Counted from the first letter of the stretch, positions 43,334-52,550 are shown. The stretch: DNA of 64,000 nucleotides from an uncultured Bacteroides sp. (GCA_949292025.1 CASEYC010000056.1:1-64000); one strand, 5' to 3'. Program-made: numbers and translations. Notes: generated by a model from the sequence alone, not told the origin.

Positions 43334-43785
43334 ACGGAAGAGAAGACCACAAACAAAATGATTTGTTTTTCCTATGCAGTCTGATAGAATATGTGGCCCG
43401 CCAGACGAAAAATGAGCGGAAAACCATAGTAAATGCCTTAGGACGCAAAGGACTGGAACATTACTACGATTTGGCGGAAGTCTATCATTGTGAGAACATA
43501 GACAAAGTGACCCACGAAATCGTAAACAAGTATCACATCCCCCCCGGCACATACGACAATGTAGCCGCTGCAACGGACAATATCCCCACCCATTGGGACA
43601 TCGGAAAAGTGATGCAACGCCTGATACTGGAAGCTGCCAAGCAGTCAGGCGAAGACATTCTCTCTTCCCTCATCAAAGTGTACAATTCGTGGATTGTCCC
43701 CAAGATTGACAACTACAACAGCTCCATGTATTACGAGAACACGAGTTATCAATACGCCTCTTACAAGGCGGGGAAGGCGTTATGA
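43330..43785 (+). CDS. DUF3791-like partner protein, probable antitoxin
   Basis: 151 residues. Residues about 10-70 (NDLFFLCSLIEYVARQTK to VTHEIVNKY) follow the pattern of DUF3791: a helix with Ile-Glu, a short conserved Tyr segment, and a His/Glu helix. The C-terminal half (PTHWDIGKVMQRLILEAAKQ onward, with Tyr-rich tail) is extra and not recognised. The 4-bp overlap with DUF3990 implies coupled translation. Role as antitoxin is inference from pairing. Confidence 0.65.
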   Translation: MNGREDHKQNDLFFLCSLIEYVARQTKNERKTIVNALGRKGLEHYYDLAEVYHCENIDKVTHEIVNKYHIPPGTYDNVAAATDNIPTHWDIGKVMQRLILEAAKQSGEDILSSLIKVYNSWIVPKIDNYNSSMYYENTSYQYASYKAGKAL

Positions 43786-43837
43786 CAAGACACGCCCTCC
43801 CCTGCCTTTACCAATACAGGAAACGGGATGCAGCGCC

Positions 43838-44779
43838 TCAACTGCCCGGCAACAGGATGTCCGTCCTCACTTCAAGACGCGTCTTCAACGGACGGTTTTT
43901 TTGGAGCAGTCTGCTTGAGGCCTCAACTTCTCCCATATCGGGATTGTCGGGAGGACCATCATTCCACCAAGCCGGAGCGTTGGTGAAATCTCCAAGAGAC
44001 CAATAATACAACCGGCGCAAAGCATCCCAGTCACCCAGGACATCCTCGGGAATAGTGCCTTGAATGGGATTCCCCCTCATCTGGATGACAGGCTGAGGCG
44101 TGAAACAATACTCAAAAGGAAATTCCTTATACTTGTTATTGCTCAAGTCCAAGCGCCGTATCTTGATGCCGTCAGGGACTTTTCCTTCCAACCGATTATG
44201 GTACAACCGGCATTCCGCCTCCGGATTATCCCATTGCGCGATTTCCTCCGGAAGTTCACCGGTATGGTTATTGGTCAATATCAGGAATTCCAGACTGGGA
44301 CACTGGAAAACGAATCCCGGGATAATACCCGAAATAGACGTCGTGCCAATCCATACGAATTTCAAGTATTTCAACTTGAACAGGCTTTCCGGAATGCCGC
44401 CGGTTATGCCCTTGCCTCCGGCTCCATAACTCATCAGATAAGTCAGGTCGCCCACCCGTTCAGACAAATATCCTTGCGCATGTTCATGGGAATTTTGGTT
44501 TACCTCCAATGCTACCACCCTGTACTCATTGTGCACAGAGTCATACGCCACGGTCACGCCGCCCCACGTCTGAATGTCCGTCAAATCCCAAGTGACAGCC
44601 CAGTTGTCTCCATCCGCAGCCTTGTAGATTTCCACCAAGGCCAAACTGTCCGAAACATTCATCGTTGGTTCAGGCGGTTCTTGCGGCAAAGGCGCAGGTT
44701 CATCGTCCGAAGAACAAGAAGCCACCGCCAAACCCATGCTTACCGCCAATAGACTGATAATAAAACGAAATGCATCCAT
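43838..44779 (-). CDS. Leucine-rich-repeat lipoprotein
   Basis: 313 residues from the ATG at 44779, which gives a lipobox VASC (Cys22) followed by SSDDEPAPLPQEPPEP, a Pro/acidic spacer. After a region with DNWAVTWDLTDIQTWGGV typical of bacterial LRR lipoproteins, short LRR units follow (PESLFKLKYLKFVWIGT, PGFVFQCPSLEFLILTNNH, PEEIAQW, IRRLDLSNNKYKEFP). Likely anchored on the outer membrane with a binding role; the ligand is unknown. It converges on the DUF3791 gene. Confidence 0.75.
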   Translation of the reverse strand: MDAFRFIISLLAVSMGLAVASCSSDDEPAPLPQEPPEPTMNVSDSLALVEIYKAADGDNWAVTWDLTDIQTWGGVTVAYDSVHNEYRVVALEVNQNSHEHAQGYLSERVGDLTYLMSYGAGGKGITGGIPESLFKLKYLKFVWIGTTSISGIIPGFVFQCPSLEFLILTNNHTGELPEEIAQWDNPEAECRLYHNRLEGKVPDGIKIRRLDLSNNKYKEFPFEYCFTPQPVIQMRGNPIQGTIPEDVLGDWDALRRLYYWSLGDFTNAPAWWNDGPPDNPDMGEVEASSRLLQKNRPLKTRLEVRTDILLPGS

Positions 44780-44814
44780 AATTGTTAGATTTAATATTAA
44801 TAAGTAAGCATTCA

Positions 44815-44860
44815 AAATTAAATGATAATTTATCCGCGCCTAAACTAAATTCCTATTTAC
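44815..44860. repeat. Intergenic element, copy C (flanks without core)
   Basis: Read on the minus strand this is the left flank GTAAATAGGAATTTAGT, then TTAGGCGCG, then the right flank GATAAATTATCATTTAA. It matches copy B over 23 bases (44832-44854 with 12525-12547) and both flanks of copy A, but lacks a palindromic core. It may be an empty or deleted version. Confidence 0.6.
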
Positions 44861-45064
44861 AATGTACACCCATTTTCAACGACTACTTAGGAAGTATTAT
44901 TCACTACAAAACATCACTTCACGTACCCGCAGATAAATAAGGTCTTTATTGGGGAATTCATGTTCACAAAGTTAGTCGAATCTATGATTATATCACCAAC
45001 ATCACCTGTAACATTTTCGCTTCAAAATGTAACATTTCACCTCAAAAACACTTTGCTGATAGTT

Positions 45065-46762
45065 TTACCCCCTGATTTTATCAGAAACCACCTGTTTCAA
45101 AACACCAGCTTTATACTCAATGCCCATCTTTCTGCAAATCTCCTTTTCCCAACGGTAAGGTGTCTGCCGGGACAGACGCATGATTTTCCCACGCTCACCT
45201 ATGGAATAATCCGTCAGCAATAGAAGGCAATAATGCATTTCATCCTCTGTCAGACCATAGTAAATGCGCATCTCTAACATTCTACCTGTAGAATCCAAAT
45301 CCTGAGCCAATAATGTCCAATCATTGCTTGAAAGTTCCTGCTTCGAATATGCCTTTTCCTTATAATCTTGAAGGATTCTTTCCATCTTCACAAATACGTC
45401 TAAATCAGAATTAATCATTTTTCGCAAATCTTGGTAACGCTTATGCAAATCTTTCAACCCCTCCTGCAAATGTTCTTTTTCTCTCAGGTCCCTAATATCC
45501 TTCTCCAAAAATGCGATTTTTCCTGCTTTCAATTCCAATTCTTGTTTAACCTGTTTATATTGTCGTCTGACCTCCTCCAATCGTGCGAGATGACGTAATC
45601 GTTCCTTAGTTATGCGGACAATTCGTTTCCTATAAATATGAATCAACAAAAGAGTTATACCTATCAAAGCCACCAACATATAACGATAAGCATATAAAAT
45701 CTGCTTGAACCCACTCTGCTGACGTACCAACAAATGATTTGTTATCGTTTGCTGAACTCCATATGACTGATACTCTGACTTTGCACTATCCGCACAGGCT
45801 TCATATTCCTTCCTGAAGTCTAAAGCTTCGGCATAATTCCCCCGCTTTTGCGCTATTGAAGACAAGCGCATATATGCATTCGCCTTGGAAATATATGATG
45901 GTGCCTGACGACATCTCTCAAAATAATATTCCGCAGAATCATATTCTCCAGCTCTGAAATAAACATCCCCCAAATAGACGAGACCGCGATAATACTGCAT
46001 CGTATCAAATTGGAGAGCATAATTTCGTTTTGCATAAACAAGGGCTCGCTCATAATCATTCTCTTTAATATAAATTTGGCTCAAAAATGAATATATGTTG
46101 CTACGGATCCCTTCGTGATTCAAATGGGCAGACACACTATCTGCCATTAAAAAGAGTCGCTTGGCTTCCGTGTATTCTTTTGCCTCAAAAAGAATTTTCC
46201 CACGCATAGAAAGCGCATCCGCCACCAATAGACTATCCCCAACTTCTTTTCCCAAGGTTTCAGCCAACAAATACAAGCTATCAGATTCTTCCATTAAATA
46301 CTGACAAGCATACAGATACCCCAAATTCGCATAAATCTTCCCCTGCAATCCCTTGTCTTCAGCTTCCCCGGCCAAATCCACCGCCTCCAGATACTTCTCC
46401 ACTGCCCGAGCCTGCTCTTTCTTGTCGCGAAGCACGCTGCCCCAGCGATAATACGCCCGGGCACGCATCCCCGCATCGCCCTGCGCGTCATAATAATCCA
46501 CGGCGGTGCGAATCAAGGAATCGTCCGTCTGAACCACATAGCAACGATCCCGCGCTTCGGTCAACAACAAAGCATAGCGGGCACGCTCCTCCTCGGTGTG
46601 CAGGCTGCGGACGGGCAGATGCTCCAGCAGGCGTAACGCACTGTCCGGCTTCACCGCCACCAGCGAATCGGCCTTATCCAACAAAAGCCCTTGGCCGCGA
46701 CGTCCCGAGCAAGCCGCGCCCACCACAAATGCCAACAACAATATTATCCAATGCCTTTTCAT
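45065..46762 (-). CDS. TPR lipoprotein with membrane helix, coiled coil and C-terminal HTH-like region
   Basis: 565 residues from the ATG at 46762; the open frame upstream runs through the next gene and is not used. Lipobox GAAC (Cys18). TPR units cover about 75-330 (ARAYYRWGSVLRDKKEQARA, IYANLGYLYACQ and others), a membrane helix about 370-388 (MLVALIGITLLLIHIY), a coiled coil about 395-465, and a C-terminal 100-residue region with YYGLTEDEMHYCLLLLTDYS and SRQTPYRWEKEIC that resembles a helix-turn-helix. The 3' two thirds are much more AT-rich than the 5' end. ATGA overlap with the upstream AAA gene. Similar proteins are treated as membrane-bound regulators; function not known. Confidence 0.7.
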   Translation of the reverse strand: MKRHWIILLLAFVVGAACSGRRGQGLLLDKADSLVAVKPDSALRLLEHLPVRSLHTEEERARYALLLTEARDRCYVVQTDDSLIRTAVDYYDAQGDAGMRARAYYRWGSVLRDKKEQARAVEKYLEAVDLAGEAEDKGLQGKIYANLGYLYACQYLMEESDSLYLLAETLGKEVGDSLLVADALSMRGKILFEAKEYTEAKRLFLMADSVSAHLNHEGIRSNIYSFLSQIYIKENDYERALVYAKRNYALQFDTMQYYRGLVYLGDVYFRAGEYDSAEYYFERCRQAPSYISKANAYMRLSSIAQKRGNYAEALDFRKEYEACADSAKSEYQSYGVQQTITNHLLVRQQSGFKQILYAYRYMLVALIGITLLLIHIYRKRIVRITKERLRHLARLEEVRRQYKQVKQELELKAGKIAFLEKDIRDLREKEHLQEGLKDLHKRYQDLRKMINSDLDVFVKMERILQDYKEKAYSKQELSSNDWTLLAQDLDSTGRMLEMRIYYGLTEDEMHYCLLLLTDYSIGERGKIMRLSRQTPYRWEKEICRKMGIEYKAGVLKQVVSDKIRG

Positions 46763-48372
46763 CGCCTCTCCACTTTCCAGTCCGCCACCGTCCCGCTCTG
46801 CGAGGAAAAGCCCACGCCTATGCAGAACAATGACCGCCCTTCCGCCTCGTAAGGACGGGCGTAGCCCTTTTCCGCTATCTGCCGAAGGGCTTCGTCCGCC
46901 GTGCCGTCCAACTTGAACTCGAAGATGTAGACATAGCCGGGCGTCTCCACGATGCAATCCACGCGGCCCTCGCTCTGCTGTTTCTCCGTGTAGACCGCAT
47001 AGACGCTGACCAGACGGAAGATGAGGTAGAAGGTATAATGGAAATAACGTTCGCGCTCCCGCTCGTCCGACTTGCGGCGCATGGTGTAGGGAATATCCGC
47101 CAAGAAGGAGGTGAACAGCTTGCGGAGTTGCTCCACATCGACCTCCTCCAAGGCATCCAGCAAATCCTGAATCCAAGAATTGACTTCTGTGCGGGCTGGC
47201 TTGAAATAATCCGCTGCCGCCAACGACACAAACCCTTTCTTTACTTCATTATTGGGAAAATCCAGCAGGAATGTGCCCCGGCGTGGCTTGTAATCCTTGA
47301 TAGTCAGGTACCCGCTCTGGTAAATCATCGGCAGGGGCTTCTCCACCGTAGCCTTATAGTCGATGAACTCCTGCGGGTCATAGTAACGCCCTGTCAGTTC
47401 GTCCAGGTTCTCGTCCGAGTGGGCCAACAGGCGAAGCAGGTAGGTGGGCGTGCCGCTGCGGAACCAGTAATCCTGAACCTGCCCGCTGGCAAAGGCATTG
47501 AGCAGGCTGAATGGATTGTACACATCCGTCATGCGCGGACTGAAATGGTAGCCGTCATACTGGCGTTTCAACACGTCTTTCATCTCCGCCACGGAAAAGC
47601 CCTCCTGCGCGGCCATCGCCTCTATCGGCTCCGCAAAGTACTGCTCCAATTCCTCCTGCGTGATGCCGCACAACGCCTCGTAGCGAGGGTCCATGCTGAT
47701 GTCCGCCGGCTGGTTGAAACCGCTGAACACGCTGACCTGCGAGAACTTGGTCACGCCTGTCAGCAACACGAACTGCAGGTCTTCGTCCGCCGCCTTGAAC
47801 ACGGAATAGAAGGCTTTCAGCAGCTCGCGGTTGCGGTCTTCCAGCAACCACTCCTGCCCGTCCACGCCGACCTTGATGCCCATATCCAGCACGTCAAGGA
47901 TGGGCTTGTCATATTCGTCTATCAGCACCACGCAACGGCGGCCATACTTGGCGTGAGCCTGACGGAGGATATAGGCAAACCTGTCGCCCAAGCCCGCATC
48001 GGACGGGATTTTTCCATACGCCTGTTCCCATTCTGCCACATAACTCTCCAGCCTCCTTTCCAAAGCATCGGCTTCCATAAAGACCGCCCCGTTGAAGTCG
48101 ATATGGAACACCGGATATTCCGCCCATTCCGTCTCCAGCCTCTCCAGAGCCAGTCCCGTGAACAGCTCTTTCCGTCCTTGGAAATAAGCCTTCAGCGTGG
48201 ACACCAGCAGGCTCTTGCCGAAACGGCGCGGGCGGCTGAGGAAATAAATCTTCCCTTCCGTCACCAGCCTATACACCTGCGCGGTCTTGTCCACATACAC
48301 GAAACCGTCCTCACGCAGTTTTGCAAAACTCTGTATGCCTATCGGATATTTCATCATAGTTTCTTGTTGCAT
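46759..48372 (-). CDS. AAA-ATPase-like / PD-(D/E)XK nuclease-like protein
   Basis: 537 residues. Residues 9-300 are the AAA-ATPase_like domain: YPIGIQSFAKLREDGFVYVD at the start, Walker A-like SRPRRFGKS (about 46-54), VVLIDEYDKPI (Walker B). Residues about 430-520 are a DUF1703-type PD-(D/E)XK domain (GRVDCIVETPGYVYIFEFKL with the Asp and the Glu-Phe-Lys). This family occurs in many copies in Bacteroides and is of unknown role, perhaps linked to mobile DNA. MMKYPIG at 48357 or 48354 is an alternative start. Confidence 0.88.
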   Translation of the reverse strand: MQQETMMKYPIGIQSFAKLREDGFVYVDKTAQVYRLVTEGKIYFLSRPRRFGKSLLVSTLKAYFQGRKELFTGLALERLETEWAEYPVFHIDFNGAVFMEADALERRLESYVAEWEQAYGKIPSDAGLGDRFAYILRQAHAKYGRRCVVLIDEYDKPILDVLDMGIKVGVDGQEWLLEDRNRELLKAFYSVFKAADEDLQFVLLTGVTKFSQVSVFSGFNQPADISMDPRYEALCGITQEELEQYFAEPIEAMAAQEGFSVAEMKDVLKRQYDGYHFSPRMTDVYNPFSLLNAFASGQVQDYWFRSGTPTYLLRLLAHSDENLDELTGRYYDPQEFIDYKATVEKPLPMIYQSGYLTIKDYKPRRGTFLLDFPNNEVKKGFVSLAAADYFKPARTEVNSWIQDLLDALEEVDVEQLRKLFTSFLADIPYTMRRKSDERERERYFHYTFYLIFRLVSVYAVYTEKQQSEGRVDCIVETPGYVYIFEFKLDGTADEALRQIAEKGYARPYEAEGRSLFCIGVGFSSQSGTVADWKVERR

Positions 48373-48458
48373 TGCGTTCTTGTCCGCACAAAGGTAGGAA
48401 ATATAAGCCAGCGTACAAAACCCAACGGCAATTTATCGGGCATCAGTATGCCGGACAT

Positions 48459-48546
48459 GCTGGGGCATACCTGCGCCCGTGCTTACCCATACCGCCGTCC
48501 ATGCTTACCCGTACCGCCGCCCGTGCTTACCCGTACCGCCGCCTAT
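48459..48546. repeat. 22-bp tandem repeats, locus 2 (four units)
   Basis: Units start at 48459, 48481, 48503 and 48525; three begin GCTTACCC and all end with CCGT, CCAT or CTAT. Same period and core (GTACCGCCG) as locus 1. The array lies in the 282-bp gap between the AAA gene and prmC; the remainder of that gap shows no gene. Confidence 0.82.
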
Positions 48547-48623
48547 GGGCTGGGAATCAAGGCCTTCAAAACGCAAAAACGCATTTTTGGGACGAGGGGG
48601 AACCATATTTCAAAGAAAAACAT

Positions 48624-48631
48624 TACTTTTG
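48624..48631 (+). promoter_or_regulatory. Candidate -7 element of prmC
   Basis: TACTTTTG, 23 bases before the prmC start. A -33 TTTG at the usual distance is lacking. Confidence 0.35.
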
Positions 48632-48654
48632 CGCCCGCAAAACGTAAAGAACCC

Positions 48655-49512
48655 ATGCGAATATCTCCCGCCGAACTGCGCAACAGCCTGAGAGCCTGCT
48701 ATCCCGCAACCGAAGCGGCAGCCTTGGCGCGCATCGTCTGCTGCGAGATGCTGGGGCAACGGGTCACGGACTTTGTGCTGAACGAGCCGTTGGAAACAGA
48801 CGAAGCGCAGGCACGGTTGCTGGAAGACGCCGTCGGAAGGCTGCTCCGCTTCGAGCCGGTGCAATACATCCAGGGGAAAGCCCGCTTCCTGGGACGCGAC
48901 TTCCACGTGGAGCCGGGCGTGCTGATTCCCCGCCCCGAAACGGAAGAACTGGTGGAGCGGATGCTAAGGGAGATACCTGCAAACGCCCGCATGGCGGACA
49001 TCGGCACGGGCAGCGGGTGCATCGCCGTGACCTTGGCATTGGAAGTGCCCGGCTCACGGGTACAGGCTTGGGACATCTCGGAAACGGCCTTGCGCATAGC
49101 CCGGCAGAACGCGAAAGCCTTGCAGGCGGAAGTGGACTTCGTGCACCGCGACGCATTGGCGTGGCAGCCGGAAGAAAGGGGTGTGCTGGACGTCATCGTG
49201 AGCAATCCGCCCTACGTGACCGAAGCCGAACGCACAGACATGGAGCCGAACGTGCTGCTCCACGAACCGGAAAGCGCTTTGTTTGTCCCCGATGAAGACC
49301 CGCTACGCTTCTACCGACGCATAGGGCTGCTGGGACGTGAACTGCTCGCGCCGGGCGGCAGGCTTTACTTTGAAATCAACCGGGCCTACGGGAAAGAGAC
49401 GGCCGACCTGCTGCGCCGGCAAGGCTACACGGACGTGCGGACGGAAAAGGACCTGAGCGGCAACGACCGCTTCGCCGCCGCCACGCAACCCGGCCAAGCC
49501 ACCGGACACTGA
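48655..49512 (+). CDS. prmC: Peptide chain release factor N5-glutamine methyltransferase
   Basis: 285 residues from the ATG at 48655; the frame is open far upstream but the protein begins here with MRISPAELR. The N-terminal helical domain (1-80) is followed by IPRPETEELVE, the AdoMet motif DIGTGSGCIAV (115-125) and the catalytic NPPY (184-187). It methylates the GGQ Gln of release factors 1 and 2. The following recX, pyrE genes are the usual neighbours in Bacteroides. Confidence 0.95.
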   Translation: MRISPAELRNSLRACYPATEAAALARIVCCEMLGQRVTDFVLNEPLETDEAQARLLEDAVGRLLRFEPVQYIQGKARFLGRDFHVEPGVLIPRPETEELVERMLREIPANARMADIGTGSGCIAVTLALEVPGSRVQAWDISETALRIARQNAKALQAEVDFVHRDALAWQPEERGVLDVIVSNPPYVTEAERTDMEPNVLLHEPESALFVPDEDPLRFYRRIGLLGRELLAPGGRLYFEINRAYGKETADLLRRQGYTDVRTEKDLSGNDRFAAATQPGQATGH

Positions 49513-49550
49513 CAAACATACACATACAGGATTATCATAAACCATCGCTT

Positions 49551-50030
49551 ATGACAGAAATAAACGAAACAGAAGCGCAAAAACGCATGGAGGCCTATTG
49601 CGCCTCCGCCGAACACTGCCGCACGGAAGTGACCGACAAGCTGTTGCGTTGGGGACTGCCCTACGACACGGCCAACCGCATCGTGGACAAGCTGGAGCAG
49701 GAGAAGTTTATCGACGAGGAACGCTACTGCAACGCCTTCATCCACGACAAATTCCGCTTTGCCAAGTGGGGCAAGCAGAAAATAGACCAGGCCCTGCGGC
49801 TAAAGAAGATTGACCCTTACACCTACCGCCCGTTGCTGAACCGCATCGACCCGCAGGAATACCACGCCACCCTGCAAGCCCTGCTGGACGCCAAGCGGCG
49901 GAGCCTCCGCTCGGGAAACGACTACGAACGCAACGGAAAGCTGATCCGGTTTGCCCTGAGCAGGGGGTTTGCAGCCGACGACATACGCCAATGCATCGAC
50001 TTGCCGGATGAAAATGAGAGTCTTGACTAA
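49551..50030 (+). CDS. recX: Regulatory protein RecX
   Basis: 159 residues, helical, with three tandem helix-bundle repeats: ASAEHCRTEVTDKLLRWGLP, IVDKLEQEKFIDEERYCNAF followed by HDKFRFAKWGKQKIDQALR, and a third (ERNGKLIRFALSRGFAADDI). RecX limits RecA filament growth. Starts 38 bp after prmC. Confidence 0.9.
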   Translation: MTEINETEAQKRMEAYCASAEHCRTEVTDKLLRWGLPYDTANRIVDKLEQEKFIDEERYCNAFIHDKFRFAKWGKQKIDQALRLKKIDPYTYRPLLNRIDPQEYHATLQALLDAKRRSLRSGNDYERNGKLIRFALSRGFAADDIRQCIDLPDENESLD

Positions 50031-50071
50031 AAAATATCGCCTTTCCCTTTTTTATTTTCATTCCGTTTGTT

Positions 50072-50079
50072 TACTTTTG
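50072..50079 (+). promoter_or_regulatory. Candidate -7 element of pyrE
   Basis: TACTTTTG, 31 bases before the pyrE start, with a T-rich tract at the -33 distance. Confidence 0.35.
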
Positions 50080-50110
50080 CACTTGATAATCACATATACA
50101 TTGGTTAGCT

Positions 50111-50749
50111 ATGAAAAATTTAGAAAGACTGTTTGCTGAAAAGCTACTGAAAATCAAAGCCATCAAACTTCAACCGGCCAATCCGTTCACTTGGGCGTCC
50201 GGCTGGAAATCCCCGTTCTATTGTGACAACCGCAAGACGCTGTCCTATCCGTCGCTGCGCAGCTTCGTGAAGACGGAAATCACACGCCTCATCTTGGAGC
50301 GCTTCGGGCAGGTGGATGCCATTGCCGGCGTGGCCACAGGCGCCATCCCACAGGGAGCTTTGGTGGCAGATGCCTTGAATCTGCCCTTTGTCTATGTACG
50401 CTCCACCCCGAAGGACCACGGACTGGAGAACCTGATTGAAGGCGAGTTGCGCCCGGGCATGAAGGTGGTCGTGGTGGAAGACCTCATTTCCACCGGAGGC
50501 AGCAGCCTGAAAGCCGTGGATGCCATCCGCCGCGACGGATGCGAAGTCATCGGCATGGTGGCCGCCTATACCTACGGCTTCCCCGTGGCCGAAAAGGCTT
50601 TCAAGGATGCCAAAGTCCCCTTGGTGACACTGACGAACTATGAGGCCGTGATAGACGTGGCCCTCAAGACCGGCTACATCAAGGAAGAGGACATCGAGAC
50701 CCTGAACGAATGGAGAAAAGACCCGGCACACTGGGATGCCGGCAAATAA
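50111..50749 (+). CDS. pyrE: Orotate phosphoribosyltransferase
   Basis: 212 residues. It joins orotate to PRPP to give OMP in pyrimidine synthesis. The PRPP motif VVVVEDLISTGGSS and the early KSPFYCDNRKTLSYP are typical, as is GVATGAIPQGALVA. The gene is followed 9 bp later by an SRPBCC gene and then argH, a common Bacteroides order. Confidence 0.96.
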   Translation: MKNLERLFAEKLLKIKAIKLQPANPFTWASGWKSPFYCDNRKTLSYPSLRSFVKTEITRLILERFGQVDAIAGVATGAIPQGALVADALNLPFVYVRSTPKDHGLENLIEGELRPGMKVVVVEDLISTGGSSLKAVDAIRRDGCEVIGMVAAYTYGFPVAEKAFKDAKVPLVTLTNYEAVIDVALKTGYIKEEDIETLNEWRKDPAHWDAGK

Positions 50750-50758
50750 ATAACCGCC

Positions 50759-51181
50759 ATGACTACATTTGAAAGTAACGTAAAGCAAGTACAGGCTCCA
50801 CAGGGAACCGTGTACGCCAAGTTGTCAGACCTGAGCAATCTGGCCCGAGTGAAAGACCGCCTTCCTGAGCACAAGGTGAAGAACATGACGTTCGACACGG
50901 ACACGCTGAGCATGCAGGCTCCGCCCATCGGCACCATCACGCTGAAAATCGTGGCCCGCGAGCCGGAGAGTTGCATCACCTTCGGCACCACCTCTTCGCC
51001 CCTGCCCTTCGACCTGCAGATTCACATCTCGCCGGTGTCGGAGACGGAATGCCAGTTGAAGCTGGTCATCAACATGGAGGTGAACCCCTTCATCAAGAAC
51101 ATGATACAACGTCCTTTGCAGGACGGCTTGGAGAAGATGGCCGACTTGCTGGCCATGATTCCGTACACGGAAAACGACTAA
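50759..51181 (+). CDS. SRPBCC-family protein
   Basis: 140 residues, a single START/polyketide-cyclase-like fold: MTTFESNVKQVQAPQGTVYA start, central beta strands and a long C-terminal helix (MIQRPLQDGLEKMADLLAMI). Members bind hydrophobic ligands; the ligand here is unknown. Lies between pyrE and argH. Confidence 0.82.
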   Translation: MTTFESNVKQVQAPQGTVYAKLSDLSNLARVKDRLPEHKVKNMTFDTDTLSMQAPPIGTITLKIVAREPESCITFGTTSSPLPFDLQIHISPVSETECQLKLVINMEVNPFIKNMIQRPLQDGLEKMADLLAMIPYTEND

Positions 51182-51209
51182 CCGTATTTCGCAACTTAAT
51201 TTTTTCGAC

Positions 51210-52550
51210 GTGGCACTGAAACTTTGGGAAAAATCCGTCCAAATCAACAAGGACATCGAACGCTTCACCGTGGGACGCGACCGCGAAATGGATCTCTACC
51301 TGGCGAAGTATGACGTGTTGGGCTCCATGGCCCACATCACCATGCTGGAAAGCATCGGCCTGCTGACCGCCCATGAATTGCAACAGCTCTTGGCGGAGAT
51401 GAAGTCCATCTACGCAATGGCCGAACGGGGTGAATTTGTGATAGAGGACGGCGTGGAAGACGTGCATTCGCAAGTGGAACTGATGCTGACGCGCCGCTTG
51501 GGCGACATGGGCAAGAAAATCCACAGCGGACGCTCGCGCAACGACCAGGTGTTGCTGGACCTGAAGCTTTATACGCGCGCCGAAATCAAAGACATAGCCG
51601 GGGCGGTGGAACAACTTTTCACCGTCCTGATACAACAAAGCGAGAAGTACAAGGATGTGCTGATGCCTGGCTACACGCATTTGCAGGTGGCCATGCCATC
51701 GTCGTTCGGTCTATGGTTCGGCGCGTATGCCGAGAGCCTGGCGGACGACATGCTGTTCCTGCAAGCCGCCTACAAAACGTGCAACCGCAACCCCTTGGGT
51801 TCAGCTGCCGGCTATGGTTCTTCCTTCCCGCTGAACCGCACAATGACCACGGAACTGCTGGGCTTCGACTCCATGAACTACAACGTGGTGTATGCCCAGA
51901 TGGGCCGTGGGAAGATGGAGCGCAACGTGGCCTTTGCCCTGGCCTCCATAGCGGGCACGCTGTCCAAGCTGGCCTACGATGCCTGCCTGTTCAACAGCCA
52001 GAACTTCGGCTTCGTGAAGTTGCCGGACGACTGCACCACGGGCTCCAGCATCATGCCGCACAAGAAGAATCCCGACGTGTTCGAGCTGACGCGTGCCAAG
52101 TGTAACAAACTCCAAGCCCTGCCCCAACAAATTATGATGATAGCCAACAACCTGCCGTCGGGCTATTTCCGCGACCTGCAAATCATCAAGGAAGTCTTCC
52201 TGCCCGCTTTCCAAGAGTTGAAGGACTGCCTGCAAATGGCGACCTACATCATGCACGAAATCCGGGTGAACGAGCATATCTTGGACGATCGGCGTTATGA
52301 CCCCATCTTCAGCGTGGAGGAAGTGAACCGCCTGGCCCGCGAAGGGATGCCTTTCCGCGATGCCTACAAGAAAGTGGGACTGGAGATTGAAGCCGGAGAG
52401 TTCACTCCCGTCAAGGAAGTACACCACACGCATGAGGGCAGCATCGGCAACCTGTGCAACGACCGCATCACAGCCTTGATGCAAGAGACAATGGACGGCT
52501 TCCACTTCGAGCGGATGGAAACGGCGGAGAAAACTTTGTTAGGACGGTAA
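51210..52550 (+). CDS. argH: Argininosuccinate lyase (GTG start)
   Basis: 446 residues, initiating at GTG (MALKLWEKSVQINKDIERFT); no ATG gives the conserved N-terminus. Signature GSSIMPHKKNPD around residue 277, HSGRSRNDQV near 105 and PLGSAAGYGS are present. It splits argininosuccinate to arginine and fumarate. End of the prmC-recX-pyrE-SRPBCC-argH block. Confidence 0.96.
   Translation: MALKLWEKSVQINKDIERFTVGRDREMDLYLAKYDVLGSMAHITMLESIGLLTAHELQQLLAEMKSIYAMAERGEFVIEDGVEDVHSQVELMLTRRLGDMGKKIHSGRSRNDQVLLDLKLYTRAEIKDIAGAVEQLFTVLIQQSEKYKDVLMPGYTHLQVAMPSSFGLWFGAYAESLADDMLFLQAAYKTCNRNPLGSAAGYGSSFPLNRTMTTELLGFDSMNYNVVYAQMGRGKMERNVAFALASIAGTLSKLAYDACLFNSQNFGFVKLPDDCTTGSSIMPHKKNPDVFELTRAKCNKLQALPQQIMMIANNLPSGYFRDLQIIKEVFLPAFQELKDCLQMATYIMHEIRVNEHILDDRRYDPIFSVEEVNRLAREGMPFRDAYKKVGLEIEAGEFTPVKEVHHTHEGSIGNLCNDRITALMQETMDGFHFERMETAEKTLLGR

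Noticed and set aside
46763-47176. Upstream extension of the TPR gene
   Set aside because: It lies within the AAA/nuclease gene; the ATG at 46762 starts a lipoprotein signal.
48459-48546. Possible CRISPR array
   Set aside because: Units are contiguous 22-mers with no spacers, and no cas genes are present.
47038-48654. Upstream extension of the prmC frame
   Set aside because: Antisense to the AAA gene; PrmC homology begins at 48655.
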